DNA of 64,000 nucleotides from Bacteroidota bacterium (GTDB lineage Bacteria > Bacteroidota > Bacteroidia > AKYH767-A > 2013-40CM-41-45): assembly GCA_003389385.1 (NCBI GenBank), contig QQVM01000012.1, positions 186,001-250,000 of the forward strand, written 5' to 3'. The notes under the pieces are model-generated. The model was not told the DNA's origin. It did not search any database and saw only the letters and a list, made by a program, of their open reading frames with translations. Positions 27,878-36,900 of this stretch are shown here, in pieces. Position numbers and translations under genes: made by a program. Position 1 is the first letter of the stretch. Each line of letters starts with the position of its first letter.

Positions 27878-28474
27878 ATGAAAAAGCGATTCACATTATT
27901 TGCTGTCCTTCTGATTTATTTGCTTCCCTCCTGCCAAGAGACAAACACTAAAGTGGAGACTCCCAAAGAAACTCATGAACTACTCGGTTACTCTAACCAG
28001 GAAGCATGGGGCGAACACTTGGTTGCTACCATGGGTTGCGATGACTGTCATTCTCCTAAGGTTATGACTGAGAAAGGTCCCATTCCAAATCTCGCATTCA
28101 GACTTTCAGGCCATCCTGCAGGAGAAGTCGTACCTTCAATTGACCGCTCAACAATCGAGAAAAATGGTATGGCTGCATGCAATTCCCATTTCACAGCTTG
28201 GATTGGCCCTTGGGGAATTTCATATGCGGCTAACCTGACTTCAGATCCAAGCGGAATTGGTAATTGGTCTGAAGAACAATTTATAAGAGCTATCAGGGAA
28301 GGAAAATATAAGGGACTTGAGTCAGGTCGAGAATTGCTTCCGCCAATGCCCTGGCCTAATTATGCAAAGCTAAACGACAAGGAACTGAAAGCAATGCTGG
28401 CCTACCTTAAAACAGTTCCTCCTGTTGCAAATGTGGTCCCTGCTCCGGAACCTCCTGTCACTGCAATGAAATAG
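27878..28474 (+). CDS. c-type cytochrome lipoprotein
   Basis: 198 residues. Lipoprotein signal LLIYLLPSC (Cys19). One haem c site, CDDCH (residues 54-58), in VATMGCDDCHSPKV, and a likely axial Met in LLPPMPWPNY. The C-terminal KLNDKELKAMLAYLKTVPPV is the usual last helix of the fold. The middle part (HFTAWIGPWGISYAANLTSD, then WSEEQFIRAIREGKY) matches cytochromes that accept electrons from periplasmic dehydrogenases. Only one CxxCH is present, so it is mono-haem. Divergent from the PQQ-type sugar dehydrogenase, which suggests a donor and acceptor pair. A 10-base-arm hairpin lies downstream. Confidence 0.88.
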   Translation: MKKRFTLFAVLLIYLLPSCQETNTKVETPKETHELLGYSNQEAWGEHLVATMGCDDCHSPKVMTEKGPIPNLAFRLSGHPAGEVVPSIDRSTIEKNGMAACNSHFTAWIGPWGISYAANLTSDPSGIGNWSEEQFIRAIREGKYKGLESGRELLPPMPWPNYAKLNDKELKAMLAYLKTVPPVANVVPAPEPPVTAMK

Positions 28475-28516
28475 AACTTACATTGTACGATTTATTGAAT
28501 TTAATTTCATGTACTT

Positions 28517-28541
28517 GTTGAATTCAATCAGTGAATTCAAC
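28517..28541 (+). terminator. Perfect hairpin after the cytochrome c gene
   Basis: GTTGAATTCA (28517-28526) and TGAATTCAAC (28532-28541) form a perfect 10-base stem with a 5-base loop, 43 bases after the stop. There is no T-run, so it could instead stabilise the mRNA end. The 13-base word TTTCATGTACTTG occurs at 28505 and again at 28581. Confidence 0.4.
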
Positions 28542-28685
28542 CTATAGACAAGACTGAATTTCTAATAATAGATCCTATACTTTCATGTACTTGGGAGTTC
28601 TATTGTATTAGTTTTAATCCTACAGTAATTTTTTAATTCATGTCTGCAGCTTATTAAGCTTATATTAGAGTATCAAACAAAATAA

Positions 28686-29567
28686 ATGGGAATTACTCCC
28701 TCAACATCCTTAGCTTTGCAAAAAGCTTCGACAGTGATAGAAACAGGCAAATTCAACAAATTAAAAATACAAAGACCTACAGGGATTGGATTATTCTTGA
28801 GTGATGAATCCGGCGAGGAAGTACTATTGCCGAACAAGTATTGCCCTGAAAATTATAAATTAGGCGAAGAAATTCAAGTTTTTGTTTATCGCGATCATGC
28901 GGATAAGCAGATTGCAACTAACCTAACCCCTAAGATTGTATTGAATGAATTTGCGTTGATGAAAGTAAATCAGGTCACAAATGTCGGCGCTTTTCTGGAT
29001 TGGGGACTGGAAAAGGAATTGCTGGTTCCATTCAGCGAACAAAGGCAGAACATGATAGAAGGCAGATGGTACATTGTGTTCATGGATCTCGACAAAAAAA
29101 CTGACCGTCCTTTTGCCAGCAATAAATTAGATAAGTATTTGAATAATGAATCGCTTGATGTAAAACCGGGTGAAGAAGTTGATTTGCTCGTTTACGGCAG
29201 TTCCGGCTTAGGTTATTCTGTGATCATCAATAATAAACATGACGGACTTGTTTATAAAAACGAAACTTTCAAAAAGTTGAATATAGGTGAGCGTCTCAGA
29301 GGATTTATAAAGAAGATCAGGGAAGAAAACAAAATTGACGTGTCCATTCATCCGATAGGATACATCAATTACAATGATAAAAACTGCGAAGCCATCTACA
29401 AATCACTCATCGAAAACAAAGGATTTATACCTTTAACGGACGACAGCTCAGCGGAAGAAATTCACTCGCGATTTGGGATCAGTAAAAAAGCATTCAAAAA
29501 AGCGCTTGGCGCTCTTTACAAGCAGAAAATTATCTCGCTTGATAAAGAAGGAATCAAGCTGAACTGA
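28686..29567 (+). CDS. CvfB-like S1 RNA-binding protein
   Basis: 293 residues. The layout matches CvfB: a first degenerate S1 unit (about 19-75, GKFNKLKIQRPTGIGLFLSD), a second (80-150, MKVNQVTNVGAFLDWGLEKE, VPFSEQR), a third (160-225, PGEEVDLLVYGSSGLGYSVI, HDGLVYKNE) and a C-terminal winged helix (about 240-293, SAEEIHSRFGISKKAFKKAL). CvfB proteins are cytoplasmic RNA-binding virulence and expression regulators in Gram-positives, and are common but little studied in Bacteroidota. The N-terminus has about 18 residues more than usual (before IETGKFNKLKI), so a later start is possible, but no internal ATG sits at that point. Confidence 0.88.
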   Translation: MGITPSTSLALQKASTVIETGKFNKLKIQRPTGIGLFLSDESGEEVLLPNKYCPENYKLGEEIQVFVYRDHADKQIATNLTPKIVLNEFALMKVNQVTNVGAFLDWGLEKELLVPFSEQRQNMIEGRWYIVFMDLDKKTDRPFASNKLDKYLNNESLDVKPGEEVDLLVYGSSGLGYSVIINNKHDGLVYKNETFKKLNIGERLRGFIKKIREENKIDVSIHPIGYINYNDKNCEAIYKSLIENKGFIPLTDDSSAEEIHSRFGISKKAFKKALGALYKQKIISLDKEGIKLN

Positions 29568-29689
29568 AATATTTTAATGAAAAACCTAAACAACTTTCTA
29601 TCGGGTTTTTTATTATGCGCAATCTGCATTTCAAGTTTAATAAAACTCTGCTTCTGTCAATTTTTGCATCAGAAATATTCTTCCAGCTT

Positions 29690-32600
29690 TCAATCCGTCT
29701 TTACCACCCGGAATGTCCTGCCCTCTTTTAAACTTTCAATCCGGATAAAATACACTCCCGGACTTACTTCAGGTCTGGCAATAAAATAATTTCCTATGAC
29801 GAATTCATCAAGCAATAATTTTCCGGTGACATCCATGATACTTAACCTGAATTTGTCTTCTGTTGCATAGACATGTATTTCATTTCTGAAAGGATTCGGA
29901 TAAACTACAGTTTGAGGAAACTTTTCATTTTCAGAAACACCGGCACATACATCAAATTCTATCCTTACAGAGTCTGTAGCAGTACAGCCGAAGGAATTGG
30001 TTCCAGTCATGAATATAATTACAGTTCCTAATCCTGTACCACTGCTGTCAACAATAATACTTTGACTCACAGAGCCAGTGGACCATATGTAAGAACTAAG
30101 GCCACTTCCTGCATCCAGCATGATGCTATGACTTGCACAAATGGTGGTATCTGATCCGATCGAAATTTGCGGCAGCTCATTCACTTGAATGCCTTCTGTG
30201 GCTGTAGCAACACAGCCTGCAGCATTGCTAAACGCATAAGTAACCTGATGATAACCAACACCTGCCTGTGCGGGATCAAATTGCCCCGCCTGAACTCCAT
30301 TGCCTGTATATGTTCCTCCTGCCGGTGATCCATTATTCAAAGTAAAGGATGCATCATTACGACACACATCTGTAAACGGAGTCATTGAAACAACAGGTAA
30401 GGCATTAACCGTAATTGAAGCACTTGCAGTCGCAATACAACCGGATGCATCAGTATATGTATAAACAATCTGATGTATACCAGCACCAGCTAAAGCAGGA
30501 TCAAAGTTGTCATTAACCACACCATTTCCTGAATACGTTCCTCCAGCGGGACTTCCTCCGCTAAGGGAAAAGTTTAATGCATCTTCACAGACATCTGAAA
30601 ATGATCCAAGAGTCACTACAGGAGAAGCATTCACGGTGATTGATGAAGATGCTGAATTGACACATCCGTTGATCATGGTATAAGTATACGTGATTAAATG
30701 TGTACCCTGCCCTGCCAATGCAGGATCAAAAAGGCCGCCTGCAACTCCTGTTCCTGTGTAAATTCCACCGGAAGGAGTACCACCACCGAGCGATTTAGGA
30801 GCATCCATTTCACACACATCCGCAAAGCTTGCGAGTGAAACAATTGGCAATGGAAGAACTGTGATTAAAATATCTGAGGACAACTGACAACCTCCATTAT
30901 CAATAGCTTGTACCGTATATGTAGTATTTGTTGACGGCGATGCCATCACCTGGCTTCCTGTCACAGAAGATAATCCTGCTGAGGGACTCCAGTTATATGA
31001 CACACCTCCACTTGCACTCAGTAAAACCGAATCACCTGCACAAACAGAATTCGATGAAGATGTAACAGACAGAACTCCTCCAGATGTCATGGCATTTGCG
31101 CTGAGATATGTGCTTGTATTGTAATCTGCAAAACCTCCGCCTGAATTGAATTCAATCACAGCAAAATGATAAACGATTCCAGGTGTGAGTCCGTTTATAC
31201 TGCATGAATTTCCGCTGCCGGAATACACCACGTAATTCCCGGCACCAAGGTTTGATCCGCTTCCGAATGTTGCATTGGCTGTATAAAACTGATTGTCCTG
31301 AGGGTAAACATCTACCGGTGAACTTGCTTTGACAACAACCATCCGGCTTAAGCCATCACCCGATGTCCAGTTTAGATTCAAAGAAGCACAATTCGCGCTT
31401 GAATAAGCAAAGTTACTTGAAGGCAACACCGGTTCAGTCACTGAGGCTGGTGTGAAATAAGCGGTGATCGTAGTGTCCCTTGCCGGATTCCATGTTAGTG
31501 GTGCAGTACTTCCTCCGCTACTATTCCAGCCTGTGAATACAAAACCCGGATTGGCTACAGCCCGAATTGTTACCGGATATCCGTTAAAGTATACCAGATT
31601 GCAATGCACTTCCGGAACTCTGAATGTATCGATTTCAATCACTCCTCCCTGAGCAGGAATTTTTGCAAGCGTGAGACGTGAAGTATCTGAAATGCTGAAT
31701 TGCTGCATTACGAACTTTCGCATATGATTTGCACGGTTGTCGAAGAACAGTTTAATAGTATCCACTTCAGTATGCCATTCAGCCAGAGTTTTATAATAGC
31801 CGGCTGTGTAGTAATCTAATGTGTCGTTGGAATCCTTCCATCTCAATATATGGGCAGGAAGTTCATTTTGCAGTCGCCCACGAAACATATTGAGCACTGA
31901 ATCAACACGAAGAGGACAAAATGAAAAGTTCATGTTGTGAGCGTACTGAGTAATAAAGTTTCTTTTGAACTCGTTATTAGTAAGCAAACTGCTCAACAGG
32001 AATCTTGACCAGGCATTACTTGAACCTCCTCCTGAAATTGCCCATGACAAAGTATTGTCTGTATAATTACACATTCTGCTCGGATTCCTTGTGAGCAAAG
32101 TAGAACGGTCAGTATCCCACATGATCCATCTCCATTTCATGTGATTGTTCTTCGGCCTCCAGTAATAAATATTTTTATGGGGCCAGTCTGTGCTCGCATA
32201 ATAAATACGGGCCTGGTAATAGTTTATGTATGAGGTGATGTCGATCTGATTCTTGATGTAATTGTAATTGGACTGCGAAGACATCGGGTTATTCTGAATA
32301 TAAGAAATCATTGCGTTGTAAGAGGTGTTATCACCGAGCTTTGCCTCTGCATTGCTGAACAGCAAGTCCACGCTGTCTTTGTTGACTGAAGGATGATGTC
32401 CGGAAATAAAATGTTCGTCTATTTTTTCAGTCATGCTGATCACTCCCCAGTAATCACCGTTGATGTACAGTATTACAGGCCTGTTGTACTGATGATCCAC
32501 ATCCATAGCACCTTCCATGAGAGAATGGTTGAATGCGTCACGTATACCTGTACTGCTCCAGTCAGAGCCTCCGTTTCTCACTTTGAATGCCTTGAATTCA

Positions 32601-33694
32601 GTCACCGGCAAGTGAGGAAATAGCTGGTACTGAATGGTGCTCTTGCCAAGCGCTCCTTTGGCTTCAAAGTTCATCGACTTTTGGGCATATACTCTGCTGG
32701 TATTTCCGCTGATTGAGATGTTCAGGTTTTGGCTGACGACGTGTGACCCGTTTGCTTCAAACAAATCAATATGACCCGGTCTCTTCCAGTCTTTCCAGAA
32801 GTTAGCTCCGTAATAAGGATAGTAATGGTCATAGTCATCATAACCGAAAGTGTAAATGCCTGTCCATTCATCCCAAAGGTGAGATGAATCTGTCACTACT
32901 GAAAGGATTGGAAGGTCTGTGTTTCGGTTAATTAAATATGATCTTGTGTTTACTTCTCCCGGAATGTAATTGGCTTTGTAAACTCTTGCTCTCAGAGCAC
33001 GCGTATTGCTGATTGTGATCGGGCCGGTATAAAGCTTTCCTTTCGTTGGAGACGGCTCATTTCCGTTTAGCGAGTAGTATATAATGGCCTGCGGATCAGG
33101 ATATGAAAGAGTAACCTGAATGGATGACTGGTAAAACCCGGAGTTCATGCTGATGTTGGCTTTCCCCATAATACCCAGGTAACCACCGCCTGTGTTATCA
33201 TCATCGGGTGTTGGCACAGCAAAATATGTCCAGGTAGAACTTCCATCTGTCATGCGACCGAAGCTTACATCGTAATTCAGCCTGGGTACAGTCACTGAAT
33301 CAATAATTGTCACACCGTCAGAAGCCACGAGTGCTATAAAATCACCGGAGCTGTCGAGTTTGAAGTTTGCATGACGCGGCCCTTTGAAGGTTTCATTATC
33401 TAAAAAAAATACACGATGATTTCTGCTGCTGATTGATGTGGACGAGTTCGAAGTACTTGCCGGAATTCTGAATTTAGTCCGGTTGTTGATATCATCAGTC
33501 AAATACATTCCCGCCATGCTGATGCTTGAGCTTCCAGGATTGTAAAATTCAACCCAGTCACCAAAGTCATCCTCTTCATCTTCATAAACCGAGTAATTGC
33601 TGGAGCAGATCTCGTTGATTTTTATATTTTGAGCACTGGTATTTAGTATGCTCATTAAAAAGAATATGGAATAATACAGTAGAAGTTTGTTCAT
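29690..33694 (-). CDS. CotH-kinase/lamin-tail T9SS giant surface protein (3-repeat paralogue)
   Basis: 1334 residues. Signal peptide 1-21 (LLLYYSIFFLMSILNTSA). Lamin-tail domain (about 23-140, INEICSSNYS, DWVEFYNPGS); chitobiase-type unit (180-255, IYYSLNGNEPSPTKG); CotH kinase-like domain (about 262-640) with RNGGSDW near residue 375, GVISMTEK, and WIMWDTDRS near residue 525; InlB-like unit (NPGFVFTGWNSSG); fibronectin-like unit (about 755-870); Ig/PKD-like unit (about 875-949); three tandem 75-residue repeats (950-1174); and a 160-residue tail ending in a T9SS sorting domain (VYPNPFRNEI, VSPGVYFIRI). It lies 270 bases downstream of its longer paralogue on the same strand. Predicted to be exported and to act as, or display, a surface kinase. 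Confidence 0.92.
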   Translation of the reverse strand: MNKLLLYYSIFFLMSILNTSAQNIKINEICSSNYSVYEDEEDDFGDWVEFYNPGSSSISMAGMYLTDDINNRTKFRIPASTSNSSTSISSRNHRVFFLDNETFKGPRHANFKLDSSGDFIALVASDGVTIIDSVTVPRLNYDVSFGRMTDGSSTWTYFAVPTPDDDNTGGGYLGIMGKANISMNSGFYQSSIQVTLSYPDPQAIIYYSLNGNEPSPTKGKLYTGPITISNTRALRARVYKANYIPGEVNTRSYLINRNTDLPILSVVTDSSHLWDEWTGIYTFGYDDYDHYYPYYGANFWKDWKRPGHIDLFEANGSHVVSQNLNISISGNTSRVYAQKSMNFEAKGALGKSTIQYQLFPHLPVTEFKAFKVRNGGSDWSSTGIRDAFNHSLMEGAMDVDHQYNRPVILYINGDYWGVISMTEKIDEHFISGHHPSVNKDSVDLLFSNAEAKLGDNTSYNAMISYIQNNPMSSQSNYNYIKNQIDITSYINYYQARIYYASTDWPHKNIYYWRPKNNHMKWRWIMWDTDRSTLLTRNPSRMCNYTDNTLSWAISGGGSSNAWSRFLLSSLLTNNEFKRNFITQYAHNMNFSFCPLRVDSVLNMFRGRLQNELPAHILRWKDSNDTLDYYTAGYYKTLAEWHTEVDTIKLFFDNRANHMRKFVMQQFSISDTSRLTLAKIPAQGGVIEIDTFRVPEVHCNLVYFNGYPVTIRAVANPGFVFTGWNSSGGSTAPLTWNPARDTTITAYFTPASVTEPVLPSSNFAYSSANCASLNLNWTSGDGLSRMVVVKASSPVDVYPQDNQFYTANATFGSGSNLGAGNYVVYSGSGNSCSINGLTPGIVYHFAVIEFNSGGGFADYNTSTYLSANAMTSGGVLSVTSSSNSVCAGDSVLLSASGGVSYNWSPSAGLSSVTGSQVMASPSTNTTYTVQAIDNGGCQLSSDILITVLPLPIVSLASFADVCEMDAPKSLGGGTPSGGIYTGTGVAGGLFDPALAGQGTHLITYTYTMINGCVNSASSSITVNASPVVTLGSFSDVCEDALNFSLSGGSPAGGTYSGNGVVNDNFDPALAGAGIHQIVYTYTDASGCIATASASITVNALPVVSMTPFTDVCRNDASFTLNNGSPAGGTYTGNGVQAGQFDPAQAGVGYHQVTYAFSNAAGCVATATEGIQVNELPQISIGSDTTICASHSIMLDAGSGLSSYIWSTGSVSQSIIVDSSGTGLGTVIIFMTGTNSFGCTATDSVRIEFDVCAGVSENEKFPQTVVYPNPFRNEIHVYATEDKFRLSIMDVTGKLLLDEFVIGNYFIARPEVSPGVYFIRIESLKEGRTFRVVKTD
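30173..30847 (-). repeat. Three tandem 225-bp (75-residue) coding repeats
   Basis: Each copy encodes exactly 75 residues with the pattern PxVSL..F.DVC, then GGSPAGGTYSGNGV, FDPALAGxGxH and ITYTYT..GC..ATASxSITV. Two Cys per copy (in DVC and GC) may form a disulphide. The same unit is present ten times in the neighbouring paralogue. Confidence 0.9.
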
Positions 33695-33870
33695 GGTTTA
33701 AATCAGCCTTTTTGTGTTCAATCTGTTTAAAAATAAATAAAATATTCTTGGATCCTAAAGACATAATGACATATTATTCCAACATTAATGCAGAACTGCT
33801 GAAATACTTGGCGAATGGATTTTACTGCAAAAGACGTCAGGAAACTGCTGAATGCATTAATAATATCAAC

Positions 33871-33905
33871 AAAGAAGCTTGAGAAGAATGAAACAGAGCT
33901 TCTTT
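33871..33905 (-). terminator. Hairpin after the longer CotH paralogue
   Basis: AAAGAAGCT (33871-33879) and AGCTTCTTT (33897-33905) form a perfect 9-base stem with a 17-base loop, 60 bases downstream of the stop at 33965 on the minus strand. A short T stretch follows on that strand, so a terminator is plausible. It would separate the two paralogous genes. Confidence 0.4.
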
Positions 33906-33964
33906 CACATCGCCGAACATTGCAATATTCACCATCTACAAAATTAAATCCTGCAAATTGAAAA

Positions 33965-36900
33965 CTAATATGCTTTAATCAGCTTTCTGGTGATACTAAG
34001 CTTTTCATTTTCAATTTTTATGAAATATACCCCCGGTCTTACCTGTGGTTGAATTACAGAATAATCACCGCTTATAAATTTCCTGTATACGGTCTTTCCT
34101 AATACATCAATAATTTCAACTATGAAATCTGCTTCAAATGTTCGAACATAGATTTCTTGGTCAAATGGATTTGGATAAACATCTGTCAAACTCTGTGAAG
34201 CCAATTTATCAATTGTTGCACATACATCAAATGTAACGGTTAGAGTATCACTGGCGGAACAACCAAATGCATTCGTTCCGATTACTGAATAACTTATTGC
34301 TCCCAATCCAAGACCGCTGCTATCTGCTATAATAAATTGATTCGTCGCGCCGGTTGACCATAAATAACCCGACAAACCGCTACCTGCATCAAGTATAATC
34401 TGATGATATGCACATATCACAGTATCATTACCCAGTTGAACAGACGGATTTGGATTCACATTAATGTCTGCTGATGCACTTGACGAGCATCCGGCACCAT
34501 TCGAAAATGTATAAGTCACAGTATGCACTCCTAAGCCACTTAGGGAAGGATCGAACATGCCTGAAACCACTCCGTTACCTGAATAAACACCACCGGGCGG
34601 ACTACCACCTGTAAGTGCTACAGAAGTTTCGTTCTCGCACATATCACTGAACGAGGAAATCAATACTACAGGTTCAATTCCGACTGAAATAATTGAAGTG
34701 GCAAAATTCTCACAGGAATTATTATCAGTATAATAGTATATGATTGTATGATTTCCCATTCCAGCGATTGCAGGATCGAAAAAACCACCGTTTACACCTA
34801 CTCCGGAATAAACACCGCCGGCAGGACTTCCTCCGCTTAATGCTATCGGAGCGGAATTAATGCAAACACCACCCAATGCATTCAATGTCACATTAGGTAA
34901 ACTGTACACATTAATTATGGCTGTAGCTGTATTGCTGCATCCAACAGGATTTGTATATAAATATGTTACTACATGACTTCCAACACCTGCAGAGGCTGGA
35001 TCGAAAGTTCCTGCATTTATTCCATTACCTGAGTATGTCCCGCCAGAAGGACTTCCGCCACTAAGTAAAAATGGAGCAGAATTTTGACAATAATTATTAA
35101 AAGGATGCAATGTCACATTGGGCACATTTGTCACATTGATGCTTGATGTAGCCGAACTGGAACATCCGCCTGAGTTTGTAAATGTGTAATTAATCTGATG
35201 AGAACCGGTTCCTGCAATTGAGGGATTAAAAACTCCTCCGCTTACTCCTAGTCCAGAGTAAATTCCACCTATAGGATTTCCTCCACTCAGAGAAACCGGA
35301 CTGGAGTTTAAACAAACATCATTGAATGAAGCCAAAGAAACAATCGGCAAATCACTCACCAGGATGGTATTGGATGCTGAAGCGGAACATGAATTTGCAT
35401 CCGTGAATGAATATGTGACGACATGATTACCCACACCTGCAAGTGCCGGATTAATCATGCCTCCACTTACACCCGCGCCAGTGTAGATCCCTCCGGCCGG
35501 AATGCCTCCACTTAGTAAAACCGGACTGGAATTTATACACAAATTGCTGAATGAAGCCAGACTAACATTGGGGAGACTATTCACCTGAATGCTTGAGCTT
35601 GCAGAATTTGAGCACCCACCGGCATCTGCATAGGTATAAGTGAGTGTATGAACACCTGCCCCTGCATTTGCCGGATTAAAAACTCCTCCGCTTACACCCG
35701 GACCAGAATAAACACCTCCGGCCGGACTGCCACCAGTAAGTGTAATCGGTGCAGCATTTTGACAAAGACTGTTAAATGACGCCAATGACACTGTAGGCAT
35801 ATTACTGACACTAATACTTGAGACAGCAGAATTTGCACAACCGTTACTGTTAGTATATGTATATGTAATCGTGTGTGTACCAACTCCTGCTGAAGCAGGA
35901 TTAAACATTCCTCCACTCACCCCAACTCCACTATAAACACCTCCGGAAGGACTTCCTCCACTCAATGCAATCGCCGCTGATGTCAGACACATTCCATTGA
36001 AATTGCTCAGAGAAACTGTTGGCACTCCGAGCACATTGATACTTGAAGTGGCCGTACCCGGACAACCATTCGCACCTACATATGTATATGTTATAGCATG
36101 TGTTCCGGCTCCGGCCGCAGAGGGGCTAAAAATATTTCCGCTGACACCACTGCCTGAATAAGTTCCACCTGAAGGACTTCCTCCAACTAAATTAACCGGA
36201 GAAGCATTTTGACAAACACTGTTGAATGTACCAAGAGAAACCACCGGCGAACTGTTTACTTTAATCACCGATGTCGCAGAGCCAGAACAACCATTTGAAT
36301 CTGTGTATGAATATGTGATGACATGACTGCCTACTCCGGCGACTAATGGATTAAAGGAACCACCACTCACTCCTGTTCCGCTGTATGTTCCACCTGATGG
36401 ACTTCCTCCGTTCAATGTTATCGGAGTCGAGTTCTGACACAAATCTGAATATGAGCTTTGTGTGACATTGGGAAGTGTGTGTACTGTGATTGACTTGCTG
36501 GCCGAATTAACACAACCGTTGACAAATGTATATGTGTAGGTAATATTATGAGTGCCAACTCCGGCTATTGCAGGATTGAACATTCCTGAAGTGACACCTG
36601 TACCACTATATACACCGCCTGTAGGCGAACCTCCTGTTAAAGTAATGGCAGCTGCATTTTGGCACAATCCGGAAAAATTGCTCAGAGATACTATCGGCAA
36701 TGGATAAACCGTTAGTGTAAATGAAGACGTTGCCTGGCATCCATTATTGTCTGTTGCCAGTACAGTATATGTAGTCGTGCTTGCAGGACTTGCAGTAACT
36801 ATTCTGCTGCTCGTAGATGATAGTCCGGTTGAAGGAGTCCATTGCCAGCTTACACCACCATTCGCGGTGAGCGTAGCAGACTCACCCGCACAAATGGTAT

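Noticed and set aside
33815-33961. 48-codon frame MDFTAKDVRKLL between the CotH paralogues
   Set aside because: No family, overlaps the likely terminator hairpin, and ends against a convergent gene; kept only as a weak possibility.
34448-36697. Repeat array as CRISPR or satellite
   Set aside because: The unit is 225 bases, stays in one open frame and encodes a 75-residue domain; there are no spacers.
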